Below are positions 44,399 through 53,557 of a stretch of 64,000 nt of DNA, in pieces; position 1 is the stretch's first letter, and every line of letters starts with the position of its first letter. The notes under the pieces were generated by a model. That model saw only the letters and a list, made by a program, of their open reading frames with translations. It did not search any database and had not been told where the DNA came from. The position numbers and the translations under genes were made by a program. The stretch spans positions 62,001-126,000 of the forward strand of contig CBFIEM010000007.1 of NCBI GenBank assembly GCA_965661625.1. The letters run 5' to 3'. The DNA comes from GCA-2705995 sp965661625 (lineage in GTDB: Bacteria > Bacteroidota > Bacteroidia > Flavobacteriales_G > Salibacteraceae).

Positions 44399-45055
44399 TT
44401 AGCCATTTGACTTTTTGTAATCCGCGAGGAACTTTTCAAGCCCGATGTCTGTCAGCGGGTGATTTAACAACCCTGTAATTGAACTCAACGGTCCGGTCAT
44501 GACATCAGCGCCCAATTCAGCACATTTCATGACATGCATGGTGTGCCGCACGGATGCTGCTAATATTTGTGTATCGTATAAATAGTTGTCATAGATTAAA
44601 CGAATCTGCTCAATCAATTGTAACCCATCTGTTGAAACATCATCTAAGCGGCCAATAAATGGCGAAACATAGGTTGCTCCAGCTTTGGCAGCTAATAGCG
44701 CCTGACCAGCTGAAAATACCAGGGTACAGTTGGTGGGAATGCCTTTTGATGAAAAATACTTCAGCGCTTTTACACCATCTTTTATCATAGGTATTTTCAC
44801 TACGATATTTTCATGTAGTTCAGCTAAACGCTCGCCCTCTTTCACCATACCTTCAAAATTGGTTGAGATTACTTCCGCGCTAACGGGGCCGTCAACTTCA
44901 TTGCATATGGCCACATAATGATCAAGGATATTTTGTTCGCCTGAGATGCCTTCTTTAGCCATTAGGCTCGGGTTAGTAGTAACACCATCAAGAACACCTA
45001 ATGCTGCGGCTTCTTTAATTTGGTCTAAGTTTGCTGTGTCGATGAAAAATTTCAT
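44399..45055 (-). CDS. Transaldolase / fructose-6-phosphate aldolase family protein
   Basis: The 218-aa protein belongs to the short FSA/TalC transaldolase group: FFIDTANLDQIKEAAALGVLDGVTTNPSLMAKEG at the start and the Schiff-base Lys87 in VVKIPM. GIPTNCTLVFSAGQALLAAKAGA, YVSPFIGRLDD and AASVRHTMHV complete the barrel. Short members act either as transaldolase of the pentose-phosphate pathway or as fructose-6-phosphate aldolase; sequence does not decide. A TAnnTTTG element lies 24 bases upstream. Confidence 0.9.
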   Translation of the reverse strand: MKFFIDTANLDQIKEAAALGVLDGVTTNPSLMAKEGISGEQNILDHYVAICNEVDGPVSAEVISTNFEGMVKEGERLAELHENIVVKIPMIKDGVKALKYFSSKGIPTNCTLVFSAGQALLAAKAGATYVSPFIGRLDDVSTDGLQLIEQIRLIYDNYLYDTQILAASVRHTMHVMKCAELGADVMTGPLSSITGLLNHPLTDIGLEKFLADYKKSNG

Positions 45056-45078
45056 GGATGCGTTGAATTTGTTTCACG

Positions 45079-45086
45079 CAAAAGTA
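45079..45086 (-). promoter_or_regulatory. TAnnTTTG promoter -7 element for the transaldolase-family gene
   Basis: The minus strand reads TACTTTTG, ending 24 bases before the ATG at 45055. Motif match only. Confidence 0.5.
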
Positions 45087-45125
45087 GCAGTAAGGTGTGA
45101 ATACACAAGATGCTGATAGCGAAAC

Positions 45126-48100
45126 TTATCGGTAAAGTTGAATAGACCCACGGTAAACAGTTTCCCGAACTTCAATCACATAGAAATACGTTCCTTCTGG
45201 AAGCTCTTGACCACTGAAATCCCTGCCATTCCAAGAAAAGTTGTTCCCTTCTGCTGTAAATACCTGATGACCCCAGCGATTGAAAACTGCAAACTCGGTA
45301 CAATTTCCCAAGTTGTTCCCAAGGGGTATTTCTAGGTAGTCGTTAACGCCATCTCCATTTGGGGAGAACACATTGGGTTGCGCAAACTGAAACAATGAGC
45401 TGAACGAGCCAAAATCAAATGGCCTAACTATTTCAAGTGAGCAACCTTCTTGTGAGGACGCCTCCAGACTTACAATGGGTTCACTGCCGTATGCAAAAAC
45501 ATAGGACGGACTTTCCAAGTCAGTTACAAATCTACCATTGTCAATGTCCCACAGAAAATCAGTCGCATTCGTACTGGTATTTATAAAGGTAGCTTCAATT
45601 CCAGCGCACCCCACGGTGGTTTCCAAGTCAAAACTCGGAAGTCCAGGTTCTAATGCGTCAACAAACACACTTGCAGTATCGGTACAACCACTTGGTGCTG
45701 TCATAATTACTGTAAACAAAGTAGGTGATGAGAACTGAGCAATTGGGCTGGGTGCTGTTGAGTCACTAACCGAACTTGCCGGAGACCACAGGTAAGTTGG
45801 TATACCATTGGCAAATTGATATGAGGTAGTTAATTGAATACTATCGTTCTGACATACAGCACTATCACCACGAATAAATCCTTTAAAAATAATAACCCGT
45901 GTGCTATCTGTAGACACACAGCCAACAGAATCGGTAACGGAGACGTAAAATAATGCTGTTGAGTCAACAGTGGCCAATGGATTGGCAACAGAATCGTCAG
46001 ATAATAGGCTGGCGTTTGTCCAGCTGTAGGTAGCCTGACTTGGGCCAGTAGGAGATCCTCCAAGTTGAACCGTTTGGTTTTCGCAACCATCAATGGTATC
46101 ACCTCCAGCATCAGCTATTGGAAATTGCTGTACATGCACAAACACACTGTCGAATCCTTCGCAACCATTGGTATTTGTGCCCGTAACGCGGTACATAGTT
46201 GGAACTTGAGGTATTGCCAATGGATTGTTGATGTTCGAGTCTAAGAGCGAAAAACCGGGAGACCAAGTGTATAAATCTGCTCCCGAAGCGGTAAGTTGTG
46301 CGGTGTCTCCAATACAAATAGCTGTGTCGTTATTAACAACCAAACTAGGCGGAGGTAAAATAGATACGGTTACCGTATCAGCCCCTGCACAGGTATCCAC
46401 TTGTGTGAGAACAATGTAGGTTTGTTGTGAAGTAGGAAATGCTAATGGATTGGCAAGGGTGTCATCCGAAAGCGACGAACTGGGTGACCATTGAAACGTT
46501 ACATCTGTTCCAGGTGAGGTTGGACTACCACCAAGTGAGATGGTATCACCTTCGCAAATTGCCGTGTCAAGTCCGGCATTGGTAGGGACTTCGCCTTGCA
46601 CAAAAACAGTTACAGAATCCAATGTTACACAACCGGCCGTGCTCGTTACGGTTACTACATAGCTTGTTGTTACCGCAGGCGAAAAGATTGGGTTTGAAAT
46701 TGTTGGGTTACTTACACCATTTGTTGGAGCCCATTGATACGTTCCGCCTCCATTCGCGGTAATCACTTTATTAAAACCAGGGCAAATAAACTCTTGAGCT
46801 GGAATATTAGGAACTGGATTTGGATTAACAGCTACGGTTACTGTGTCGCGCGCAATGCATCCTATTGAATCCGTTACTTGCAGGAAATAGATGGTGGTGT
46901 CAAGACCAGAAAAAACAGGGTTGTTAATGGTGTCATTGTTGAGGTCAGCATTGGGCATCCATACTACCGATGTGGCGGCCGGTGAGGTTGGGCTTCCCCC
47001 AAGAAGAAAAGTGTCACCAACACAAATAGATCCGTCATTCCCTGCATCTGCAAATACATTGGATAAAGGCACCGAAGCAGCGAGTGAATTTCCAGGACAT
47101 CCGTTAGCGCTAGTTGACGTTACGGCTATGGTTCCTGACGTTCCAGCACCCCAAAGTACTTGTATTGATGGAGTTCCTTGACCACTTTGAATCAATCCTC
47201 CAGTAACCGTCCAATTGTAAACCCCTCCGGGTTCGCCAGTTATAAAATAGGTGGCTGTATCTGAACCGCAAGCAGGGATTGGTCCTGAGATGGAGTCTGG
47301 TCCAGTAAATGGCACCACGTTTATGCTAAAGGTTTCAATTGTTGTTTTTGGTGGGCATCCTTCATCTTCTATAGTTGCTGTAAACAGGTATGGCACAGTT
47401 GAGCCTAGTGCACACGTTGTATTCCAGCAAAATTGTGAGGTTACTGTACTATCAGCGCTTAGTGGACTTATAACAGTTGCAGGTGGATTTGTTTGGTTCG
47501 CATCAAATATACTCCCGCCAATAGCTAAGTGAATGGTGTCTCCTTCTGCATCTGAGTAAGTAATATCAAAACACAATGTGTCTCCGGCATCAATGGTAAA
47601 AGCGGTTCCACCAGTATTTGGTGGTAGGTTTGCCGTGTCTTGAGCAGGTAAATCATTCGGCGGGCAATTGACCGCAAGTAGTTGAATGTTTCTTCGTGTT
47701 ACAGAAATTAAATTTTGATTTCTATATTCCTTGATCTCAACTGCAGCAGCATAATTACCTACGGCAGTGGCAGAAAATTCAGTAACTCCTGTTGTTGCGT
47801 TAATGGCATTGTAACCGCCAATTCCAAATTGATTTTGTAGGGAGTATCCTCCCGCATAAGTGATAGCTGGAATAGGGTAAGGATAAGGGTCCCAGGTAAA
47901 AAAGCCATAGTTATTAATTGCAGGAAAGGCAGGAGAGGTAAGTCCATCATGAGGAACTTCTAAAGAATAAACCAGTGAATCTCCATCTGGATCAGTGGCG
48001 GTATTGGATATGGTTATGGTATCGCCAACACAGATGTAAGAAACTAAGGTGTCATTAAATTGCGGTGTGTCATTAACTTGGAATTGAACACCGGCAATTG

Positions 48101-48599
48101 GAATATAGGTGTGGTAGGTCAATGACTCATCACCGGCATTATTCACATTAAGCACACTTCCCGGCCTACAACAACGGTCGTAAATAATATGGTATCCTTG
48201 TATGTTGGGTGAGAGGCTCACTATACCCTCATAGCTTGAAAGTGCAATACACGCATTTGATGAGAAGGTGCAGTTTGATGGGAGGTTAGGCTGTACAACC
48301 GACGTTGAAACGAGGTTTAAGGTTTGAGTAGTTACATTTGTTAATGATGTTGAAGAGAGTGAGCCACTGTATATACCAATGTTAATGGACCCTTCTGGAA
48401 AAGTAGTTCCCCAAGCTGGCGCATTGCAATCTAAGTATGCCTCAAAGGTGATTCGGAAAATGGAATTACCTGGATTGAGGTTATCTGGCCCTAAATTTTC
48501 ATAACCAATATTTCCACCCACTAAATGAGTTGCCGAAGCATGATAAGCTGAGCATACCATGAATACTGCAATGAGCCAAACAGCTTTACGTGAAACCAT
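45126..48599 (-). CDS. Gliding-motility-associated C-terminal domain adhesin-like protein
   Basis: The 1157-aa exported protein starts with a signal peptide (AVWLIAVFMVCSAYHASA) and an N-terminal region of about 430 residues with several cysteine pairs. A series of PKD/Ig-like modules follows, each with the pattern DTAICxGDTxxLxxSP, YxWSPxxxLSD, NPxA and VTxxxGC (for example ICEGDTISLGGSP, ICIGDTAQLTASG, CENQTVQLGGSP). The last 80 residues (VFSPNGDGVNDYLEIPLGN ... FNRWGHQVF ... LPEGTYFYVIEV) are the type B T9SS sorting domain found in gliding-related surface proteins. It should be displayed at the cell surface and may act in adhesion. Confidence 0.9.
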   Translation of the reverse strand: MVSRKAVWLIAVFMVCSAYHASATHLVGGNIGYENLGPDNLNPGNSIFRITFEAYLDCNAPAWGTTFPEGSINIGIYSGSLSSTSLTNVTTQTLNLVSTSVVQPNLPSNCTFSSNACIALSSYEGIVSLSPNIQGYHIIYDRCCRPGSVLNVNNAGDESLTYHTYIPIAGVQFQVNDTPQFNDTLVSYICVGDTITISNTATDPDGDSLVYSLEVPHDGLTSPAFPAINNYGFFTWDPYPYPIPAITYAGGYSLQNQFGIGGYNAINATTGVTEFSATAVGNYAAAVEIKEYRNQNLISVTRRNIQLLAVNCPPNDLPAQDTANLPPNTGGTAFTIDAGDTLCFDITYSDAEGDTIHLAIGGSIFDANQTNPPATVISPLSADSTVTSQFCWNTTCALGSTVPYLFTATIEDEGCPPKTTIETFSINVVPFTGPDSISGPIPACGSDTATYFITGEPGGVYNWTVTGGLIQSGQGTPSIQVLWGAGTSGTIAVTSTSANGCPGNSLAASVPLSNVFADAGNDGSICVGDTFLLGGSPTSPAATSVVWMPNADLNNDTINNPVFSGLDTTIYFLQVTDSIGCIARDTVTVAVNPNPVPNIPAQEFICPGFNKVITANGGGTYQWAPTNGVSNPTISNPIFSPAVTTSYVVTVTSTAGCVTLDSVTVFVQGEVPTNAGLDTAICEGDTISLGGSPTSPGTDVTFQWSPSSSLSDDTLANPLAFPTSQQTYIVLTQVDTCAGADTVTVSILPPPSLVVNNDTAICIGDTAQLTASGADLYTWSPGFSLLDSNINNPLAIPQVPTMYRVTGTNTNGCEGFDSVFVHVQQFPIADAGGDTIDGCENQTVQLGGSPTGPSQATYSWTNASLLSDDSVANPLATVDSTALFYVSVTDSVGCVSTDSTRVIIFKGFIRGDSAVCQNDSIQLTTSYQFANGIPTYLWSPASSVSDSTAPSPIAQFSSPTLFTVIMTAPSGCTDTASVFVDALEPGLPSFDLETTVGCAGIEATFINTSTNATDFLWDIDNGRFVTDLESPSYVFAYGSEPIVSLEASSQEGCSLEIVRPFDFGSFSSLFQFAQPNVFSPNGDGVNDYLEIPLGNNLGNCTEFAVFNRWGHQVFTAEGNNFSWNGRDFSGQELPEGTYFYVIEVRETVYRGSIQLYR

Positions 48600-48688
48600 A
48601 AATGCGAAGTTAATGAATGCGCAACTGACTTAAATTGTTTTGTTGAGGAATATTACCTAGTCTACTGATTTACTTCGTAAACGGTCCC

Positions 48689-49891
48689 TTAGTGCATCAT
48701 TTTGCGTCTTGCTCGTTCAGAGAGCAGTAAAACGAGCTCCCTACCAACCTGACCAGCAACCGATGTATTTTCACGAGCGCGACGAATTAAATATGGCATG
48801 GTGTCGCGAACAGGTCCGTAGGGGAGGTATTTTGACACGTTATAGCCGGCATGTGCCAAGTTGTATGAAATGTGATCACTCATTCCGTATAGTTGCGAAA
48901 AATAGACAGAAGGATGGTTGTTCGGAATGCGCTTATCTGCCATCAGTTTGGCCAGTAGCATGCAGGAGTATTCGTTGTGTGTTCCTGCAGTTATCTCAAT
49001 GTTTTCAAGGTGATCTAACGCCAATTTAATTCCCGCATCATAATCATCATCAGACGCCTCTTTATTGGGTTGTATCGGATCGGGGTAGCCGAGTTCCGCT
49101 GCTCTGGCACGTTCTTTTTCCATATATGCACCACGCACAAATTTTACTCCTAATACAAACCCCTCCCTCCGGGCTTGATCGAGTAACTTTTTCAAGTAGG
49201 TCAGGCGGTCGTGACGGTACATCTGGAGGGTTGTGAAAACAACCGCTTTTTTCTGGTTATACTTGCGCATCATGGTCTCAGCTAACCGATCAATGGTATC
49301 TTGAATCCACGTCTCCTCAGCATCAATGTAAATGGGCGTGTCAAATTTCGCCGCTGCAGAGCAAATACCGTCCAATCGCTGAACTAGCATTGCGTATTCC
49401 TGACGTTCACTCACATTAAGTTCTTCGTCGCGCTGTGCTTTGGCCAACAATTCGAAACGACCAACCCCAGTAATTTTCATACAGCTAAAAGGAATAGCAG
49501 GATTGTTAGCTCCTTTTTTAATGATATTTATGAGTTCATTGGCAGTGTGATCAAAAACTTTTTCAGAGGCTTGACCCTCAACACTGTAGTCTAAGATAGC
49601 TCCAATCTTATTGCTATGCAGCTTGTTGATAGTCCGGTCACAGTCATCAATAGAAACACCGCCACAAAATTGCTTGAATATGGTTGCTTTGATGAGTCCT
49701 TTAACAGGAAGCCTTAGACGCAACGCAAATAAGCTTAACGCTGTACCAATTTTCACCAACATTGGTGAACCCATAATGCGGAAAATAAAGATCGAAAAAG
49801 CCAACTCTCGATCCGTTTTGCTCCCAAAAGCTACAGCTGTATCGTCGAACAATACAATGAGCTCTTCTTTCTTTTTGATAACTTCTTTCAT
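48689..49891 (-). CDS. Proline dehydrogenase
   Basis: The 400-aa enzyme is a monofunctional PRODH, oxidising proline to pyrroline-5-carboxylate with FAD at the membrane. Visible barrel motifs include YIDAEETWIQDTID, TLQMYRHDRLTYL, VKFVRGAYMEKERARA (substrate-contacting Arg), AGTHNEYSCMLLAKL and YLPYGPVRDTMPYLIRRARENT at the end, which carries the double-arginine carboxylate-binding region. No P5C dehydrogenase domain is fused. A TAnnTTTG element sits just 17 bases upstream. Confidence 0.92.
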   Translation of the reverse strand: MKEVIKKKEELIVLFDDTAVAFGSKTDRELAFSIFIFRIMGSPMLVKIGTALSLFALRLRLPVKGLIKATIFKQFCGGVSIDDCDRTINKLHSNKIGAILDYSVEGQASEKVFDHTANELINIIKKGANNPAIPFSCMKITGVGRFELLAKAQRDEELNVSERQEYAMLVQRLDGICSAAAKFDTPIYIDAEETWIQDTIDRLAETMMRKYNQKKAVVFTTLQMYRHDRLTYLKKLLDQARREGFVLGVKFVRGAYMEKERARAAELGYPDPIQPNKEASDDDYDAGIKLALDHLENIEITAGTHNEYSCMLLAKLMADKRIPNNHPSVYFSQLYGMSDHISYNLAHAGYNVSKYLPYGPVRDTMPYLIRRARENTSVAGQVGRELVLLLSERARRKMMH

Positions 49892-49907
49892 AGACTTTAC
49901 GTGCCGA

Positions 49908-49915
49908 CAAAACTA
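49908..49915 (-). promoter_or_regulatory. TAnnTTTG promoter -7 element for proline dehydrogenase
   Basis: The minus strand reads TAGTTTTG, ending 17 bases before the ATG at 49891, leaving a very short leader. Motif match only. Confidence 0.5.
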
Positions 49916-49934
49916 ATCGCTCACTAAGCTGGAA

Positions 49935-50222
49935 TTACTTCCCTTCTTTGCGCTTTAAGCGTTTAACCATCCAGTTTCTGTACGCATACATGGACCATCC
50001 ATAACCTTGCCCTGCTACTAATTGCCAAAGGAGAAATTGTAGGACTAACGTGTCAAACGCTCCATTGTTCCAGTTTTCGCTTGTCTGTTCCCATTCAAAC
50101 CACACCACATTTATGAGAAACATGAGAAAGCCAAAAACGAGCCCTTCCAAGAAGGCTGTTTTACGTTTTACCTTTGATGGGTAAGCATCCCATTTTTCTA
50201 ATTGATCTTGTTTGTTACTCAT
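49935..50222 (-). CDS. Small two-helix membrane protein
   Basis: The 95-aa protein has two hydrophobic segments (FLEGLVFGFLMFLINVVWFEW and LVLQFLLWQLVAGQGYGWSMY) between charged ends, the last one RNWMVKRLKRKEGK. No family was recognised; similar small membrane proteins are common in Bacteroidota. It lies in the same orientation as the proline dehydrogenase and the M1 aminopeptidase. Confidence 0.65.
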   Translation of the reverse strand: MSNKQDQLEKWDAYPSKVKRKTAFLEGLVFGFLMFLINVVWFEWEQTSENWNNGAFDTLVLQFLLWQLVAGQGYGWSMYAYRNWMVKRLKRKEGK

Positions 50223-50289
50223 GGTAAGCGCAGAGTTAAGCGTGATTAATAATCCAATTTCAGTTATTGTAAGGAGGTAGTGAAGAAAA

Positions 50290-52176
50290 CTATTCTTTAG
50301 CTACAGCTTCATCCAAAATCAGCTTATCTAATGTTTCCACAGACACCGCATGGTAGTTGGGTCGTGCTTTTTCATAGATGGCCGCCGCGCGTTTTTTGGT
50401 TGGGTCTGCCGCAATAAGGGCCTTGTAAATTGGGACTAAAAACTTCCTACGACCAACGGTAGTTAAAAATGATTCTAATGCTGGATTAGCCTCGTCATAA
50501 CCCTCCCGAATGGTATGAATAAACCATGCGGCTTGTACCTCACTGTTTCCTGACTGTGTAAATCCAAATGCCTTGTCTAAGGTTGCAAAACGCTCAACTG
50601 ATAAAGTGTCAGGCAGGATGCGAATAAAGTGCAGCCATTCATGAGAGGACCATTCAGAAGTTGAAAGTTCATCGAGTGTAAATGCACCATCTGCCCAAGC
50701 TTTAAGTGTAGACTCTACCGCTTGAAAGCGTGCAGCACTAACTTGCGGCATGTTAGCAGGAAGTCCAGGACCATAAATCCACGCTTCAATTTTAAGCGAC
50801 TCTCGCGCTGTGCTATCTGAACCGATTAAGTGCTCATCAAGGTAGCTAATGAACGCTTCCGTGGTGATGGTTTGGAAAGCATGCGATTGAAAGTAATTTT
50901 TGAGAAATAGATCAAATGTGTCCCTGCCATAAGCCTCTTCAAGCATGCGCAGAAAGAAGTAGCCTTTTTCATAAGCGACATCTGTCATGCCATCATCTGG
51001 ATTCCTTCCCGCAAGGTCTAATTTGAGGTGCGTGTCCTCATCAGGTAAATCGGCTAAATCTTCCTGTAAGTCTTGATAACCTAATGATGCCAGCATTTCT
51101 GCATAATCGGAACCGTAAAGGGCATCCATAATTCTACGCTCAAAATAGACTGTAAACCCTTCATTGAGCCAGAAGTCGTCCCAAGTTGCATTGGTTACTA
51201 AGTTTCCAGACCAGCTATGCGCAAGCTCATGTGCCACAAGACTTGTTAGGCTGCGATCGCCAGCAAGGATAGTAGGTGTGGCAAACGTTAACCTCGGATT
51301 TTCCATTCCCCCAAAAGGGAAAGAAGGAGGAAGGACGATTAAATCATAAACTTCCCACGCATAGGCACCGTAAAGTGCTTCAGCTGCTGCTAACATGGAC
51401 TCCATTTCAGCAAATTCATAAGCTGCAGCCTCAATAACACTCGGTTCGGCATAAACACCGGTACGTGGACCAATTTTTTGGTAGGTAATGTCTCCAGCAG
51501 CTAACGCCATTAAGTAAGCTGGAACAGGCTGTTTCATTTCGTAATGATATCGACCAGTTTCATTTCGTTGTACTGGGTTGCTTGCGCTCATCACCGCCAT
51601 GAGGTTAGCCGGGAGTTTGACATCAGCACTATAGGTATAGCGAATTCCAGGACTATCCTGAACAGGAATCCATGTCCGAGCTAAAATGGCCTGAGATTGA
51701 GAAAATAAGAAGGGGTGGGTCTTGCCTGCTGTTTGTTGCGGATTTAACCACTGAAGGGCTTCTGCACTAGGAGCAGTTGTATAAGCAATAACGACCTGTT
51801 CTGTGCTAGGTTCAATAGCAACTTCGAGCGGTGCTCCTAGATGTGGCTTAGAGGCTCCTATGGTGAATGCCAGCTCATTACCATTTTCATCTTGAACGGA
51901 ATGAATATCCAGGCTAACTAGGTCAAAAGTTATTGCCCGTGCTGAGTCAGAAGTGTTAATGTCCCAAGTTGCAACCGCTGAAATTTGTTGTTTATCGAAA
52001 TTGATTTCAGCATCCCAATGAAGGTGGGTTACAACAGCTTCTTCTGGTTCTGCATAAGAATGCGGGTCTCCCACCTGTTTTTCAGTAACAACTTCTTCAG
52101 TTTTTGGTGGCTGTTTTTCGGTACATCCCGTTATGATGAACAGGCTGAGGGTGAGTATTAATCCGATGTGTTTCAT
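50290..52176 (-). CDS. M1 family aminopeptidase, lipoprotein (leukotriene-A4-hydrolase-like)
   Basis: The 628-aa protein starts at ATG 52176 with a lipoprotein signal (LILTLSLFIITGCTEKQ). The substrate-binding motif GGMENPRLTF precedes the zinc site HELAHSW near residue 314, with the third ligand in WLNEGFTVYFERR. The C-terminal helical domain is that of leukotriene-A4-hydrolase-like aminopeptidases. A frame from 52203 would add residues ahead of the lipoprotein signal. The product is probably tethered to a membrane facing the periplasm, removing N-terminal amino acids from peptides. Confidence 0.92.
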   Translation of the reverse strand: MKHIGLILTLSLFIITGCTEKQPPKTEEVVTEKQVGDPHSYAEPEEAVVTHLHWDAEINFDKQQISAVATWDINTSDSARAITFDLVSLDIHSVQDENGNELAFTIGASKPHLGAPLEVAIEPSTEQVVIAYTTAPSAEALQWLNPQQTAGKTHPFLFSQSQAILARTWIPVQDSPGIRYTYSADVKLPANLMAVMSASNPVQRNETGRYHYEMKQPVPAYLMALAAGDITYQKIGPRTGVYAEPSVIEAAAYEFAEMESMLAAAEALYGAYAWEVYDLIVLPPSFPFGGMENPRLTFATPTILAGDRSLTSLVAHELAHSWSGNLVTNATWDDFWLNEGFTVYFERRIMDALYGSDYAEMLASLGYQDLQEDLADLPDEDTHLKLDLAGRNPDDGMTDVAYEKGYFFLRMLEEAYGRDTFDLFLKNYFQSHAFQTITTEAFISYLDEHLIGSDSTARESLKIEAWIYGPGLPANMPQVSAARFQAVESTLKAWADGAFTLDELSTSEWSSHEWLHFIRILPDTLSVERFATLDKAFGFTQSGNSEVQAAWFIHTIREGYDEANPALESFLTTVGRRKFLVPIYKALIAADPTKKRAAAIYEKARPNYHAVSVETLDKLILDEAVAKE

Positions 52177-52300
52177 GTCGCGGTATTTTGGCCGAAAATA
52201 CAATTATTTCAGGTGAAAAAAAGTGGAAAACTGACCATTGTCAGCTTTTCAATTGACCGCCCTCATGCCTCAATTTTAAAGGATTTTCAACTTTTGTTAT

Positions 52301-53557
52301 ATGAATTGGAATGCACTTGAACGGTCGGAATTAAAATCGCGTGTTTTTGACGCGTTGGCCGCAAATAAAAACTACCACTCAGAGGTTATTTTAGGGTTGC
52401 CGGGCACGTACTTAGATACGGCAGAGTTTTACCGAGATGCCCCATTTTTAGATGACGCCCCATACCTCTCAACACTGGTCGCTAATCCTAATCACATTGG
52501 TTGCCATACACTTAATCGCGATGAATCGGAGCAAATCTTTCGCGGGACCCAACGGTTGGAGATTGAGTTGCTCGATTTAATTTCAGAGGAGATATTCAAA
52601 GCTGATTTGGAGTCGGTTGATGGTTACATTGCAGCAGGTGGTACGGAAGCGAACATTCAAGCCATGTGGATTTATCGCAACTACTTTATTCAGAAGTTAG
52701 GTGTTCCTGCAGAATCAGTGGGGTTGGTGTTTTCCAGTGATAGTCATTACAGCATGATGAAAGGGGCAAACTTGCTTCAACTTAAACCCATTGTATGCGC
52801 TGTTGATGAGGTTACGCGCCAGTGGGACTTGGACGATTTGCATACATCCATTCAATCGGCTAAGTTAGAAGGTGTTTCAAACTTCATTGTAGTTGCAAAC
52901 ATGGGCACAACGATGTTTGGTTCGGTAGATGATATTGACGCGTTAATCAGCGTCTTTAAGGAAGCACGGGTAGCGTTTAAGTTACATATCGATGCTGCTT
53001 TTGGAGGATTCATATACCCGTTCATAGATGAATCTAACCCCATTAATTTTGCTCACCCTGCTGTAAATAGCATTACCCTTGACGCACATAAAATGTTACA
53101 AGCACCTTTTGGAACAGGGATTTTTCTAATCCGGAAGGGATGGATGCACTATGCAGGTACCAAAGAAGCTCAGTATGTTCCAGGTCTAGATTACACCTTA
53201 GTCGGCTCGCGTTCAGGGGCTAATGTTGTAGCTATTTGGATGATTTTAATGACGCATGGTTCTGAAGGTTGGAAGGATAAGCTCCGACTTCTTATCGATT
53301 TAACTGACGCGTGTTGCGAACGCTTGCAAGCAGCGGGAATTACATTTTACAGAAACCCCAACATGAATATAATAACAATCAGTGCAGCTAGCATTAGCAA
53401 TGAGGTTGCAGAGCGTTACCGCCTTGTTGCAGATACTTATGAAGGTGAGCCCAGCTGGTGGAAGATTGTGGTAATGCCGCATGTTAAAGAGACTCACTTA
53501 ATGCAATTTATCGACGATGTGATTGAGGATCGTCAAAGAAATAACATCAATGAATAA
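52301..53557 (+). CDS. Pyridoxal-phosphate-dependent (group II) decarboxylase
   Basis: The 418-aa enzyme belongs to the group II amino-acid decarboxylases (aspartate, tyrosine, histidine or glutamate types). The internal-aldimine Lys264 is in LDAHKMLQAPFGTGIF; DAAFGGF is the PLP-binding Asp region. IAAGGTEANIQAMWIYRN is the conserved cofactor-binding segment. The substrate cannot be named. The stop codon overlaps the start of hemN by 8 bp (ATGAATAA), so the two are translated together. Confidence 0.85.
   Translation: MNWNALERSELKSRVFDALAANKNYHSEVILGLPGTYLDTAEFYRDAPFLDDAPYLSTLVANPNHIGCHTLNRDESEQIFRGTQRLEIELLDLISEEIFKADLESVDGYIAAGGTEANIQAMWIYRNYFIQKLGVPAESVGLVFSSDSHYSMMKGANLLQLKPIVCAVDEVTRQWDLDDLHTSIQSAKLEGVSNFIVVANMGTTMFGSVDDIDALISVFKEARVAFKLHIDAAFGGFIYPFIDESNPINFAHPAVNSITLDAHKMLQAPFGTGIFLIRKGWMHYAGTKEAQYVPGLDYTLVGSRSGANVVAIWMILMTHGSEGWKDKLRLLIDLTDACCERLQAAGITFYRNPNMNIITISAASISNEVAERYRLVADTYEGEPSWWKIVVMPHVKETHLMQFIDDVIEDRQRNNINE

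Noticed and set aside
52200..52300. An Fnr box before the decarboxylase-hemN operon.
   Set aside because: The spacer contains TTGAC and TTCAATTG but not a proper TTGAT-N4-ATCAA palindrome.
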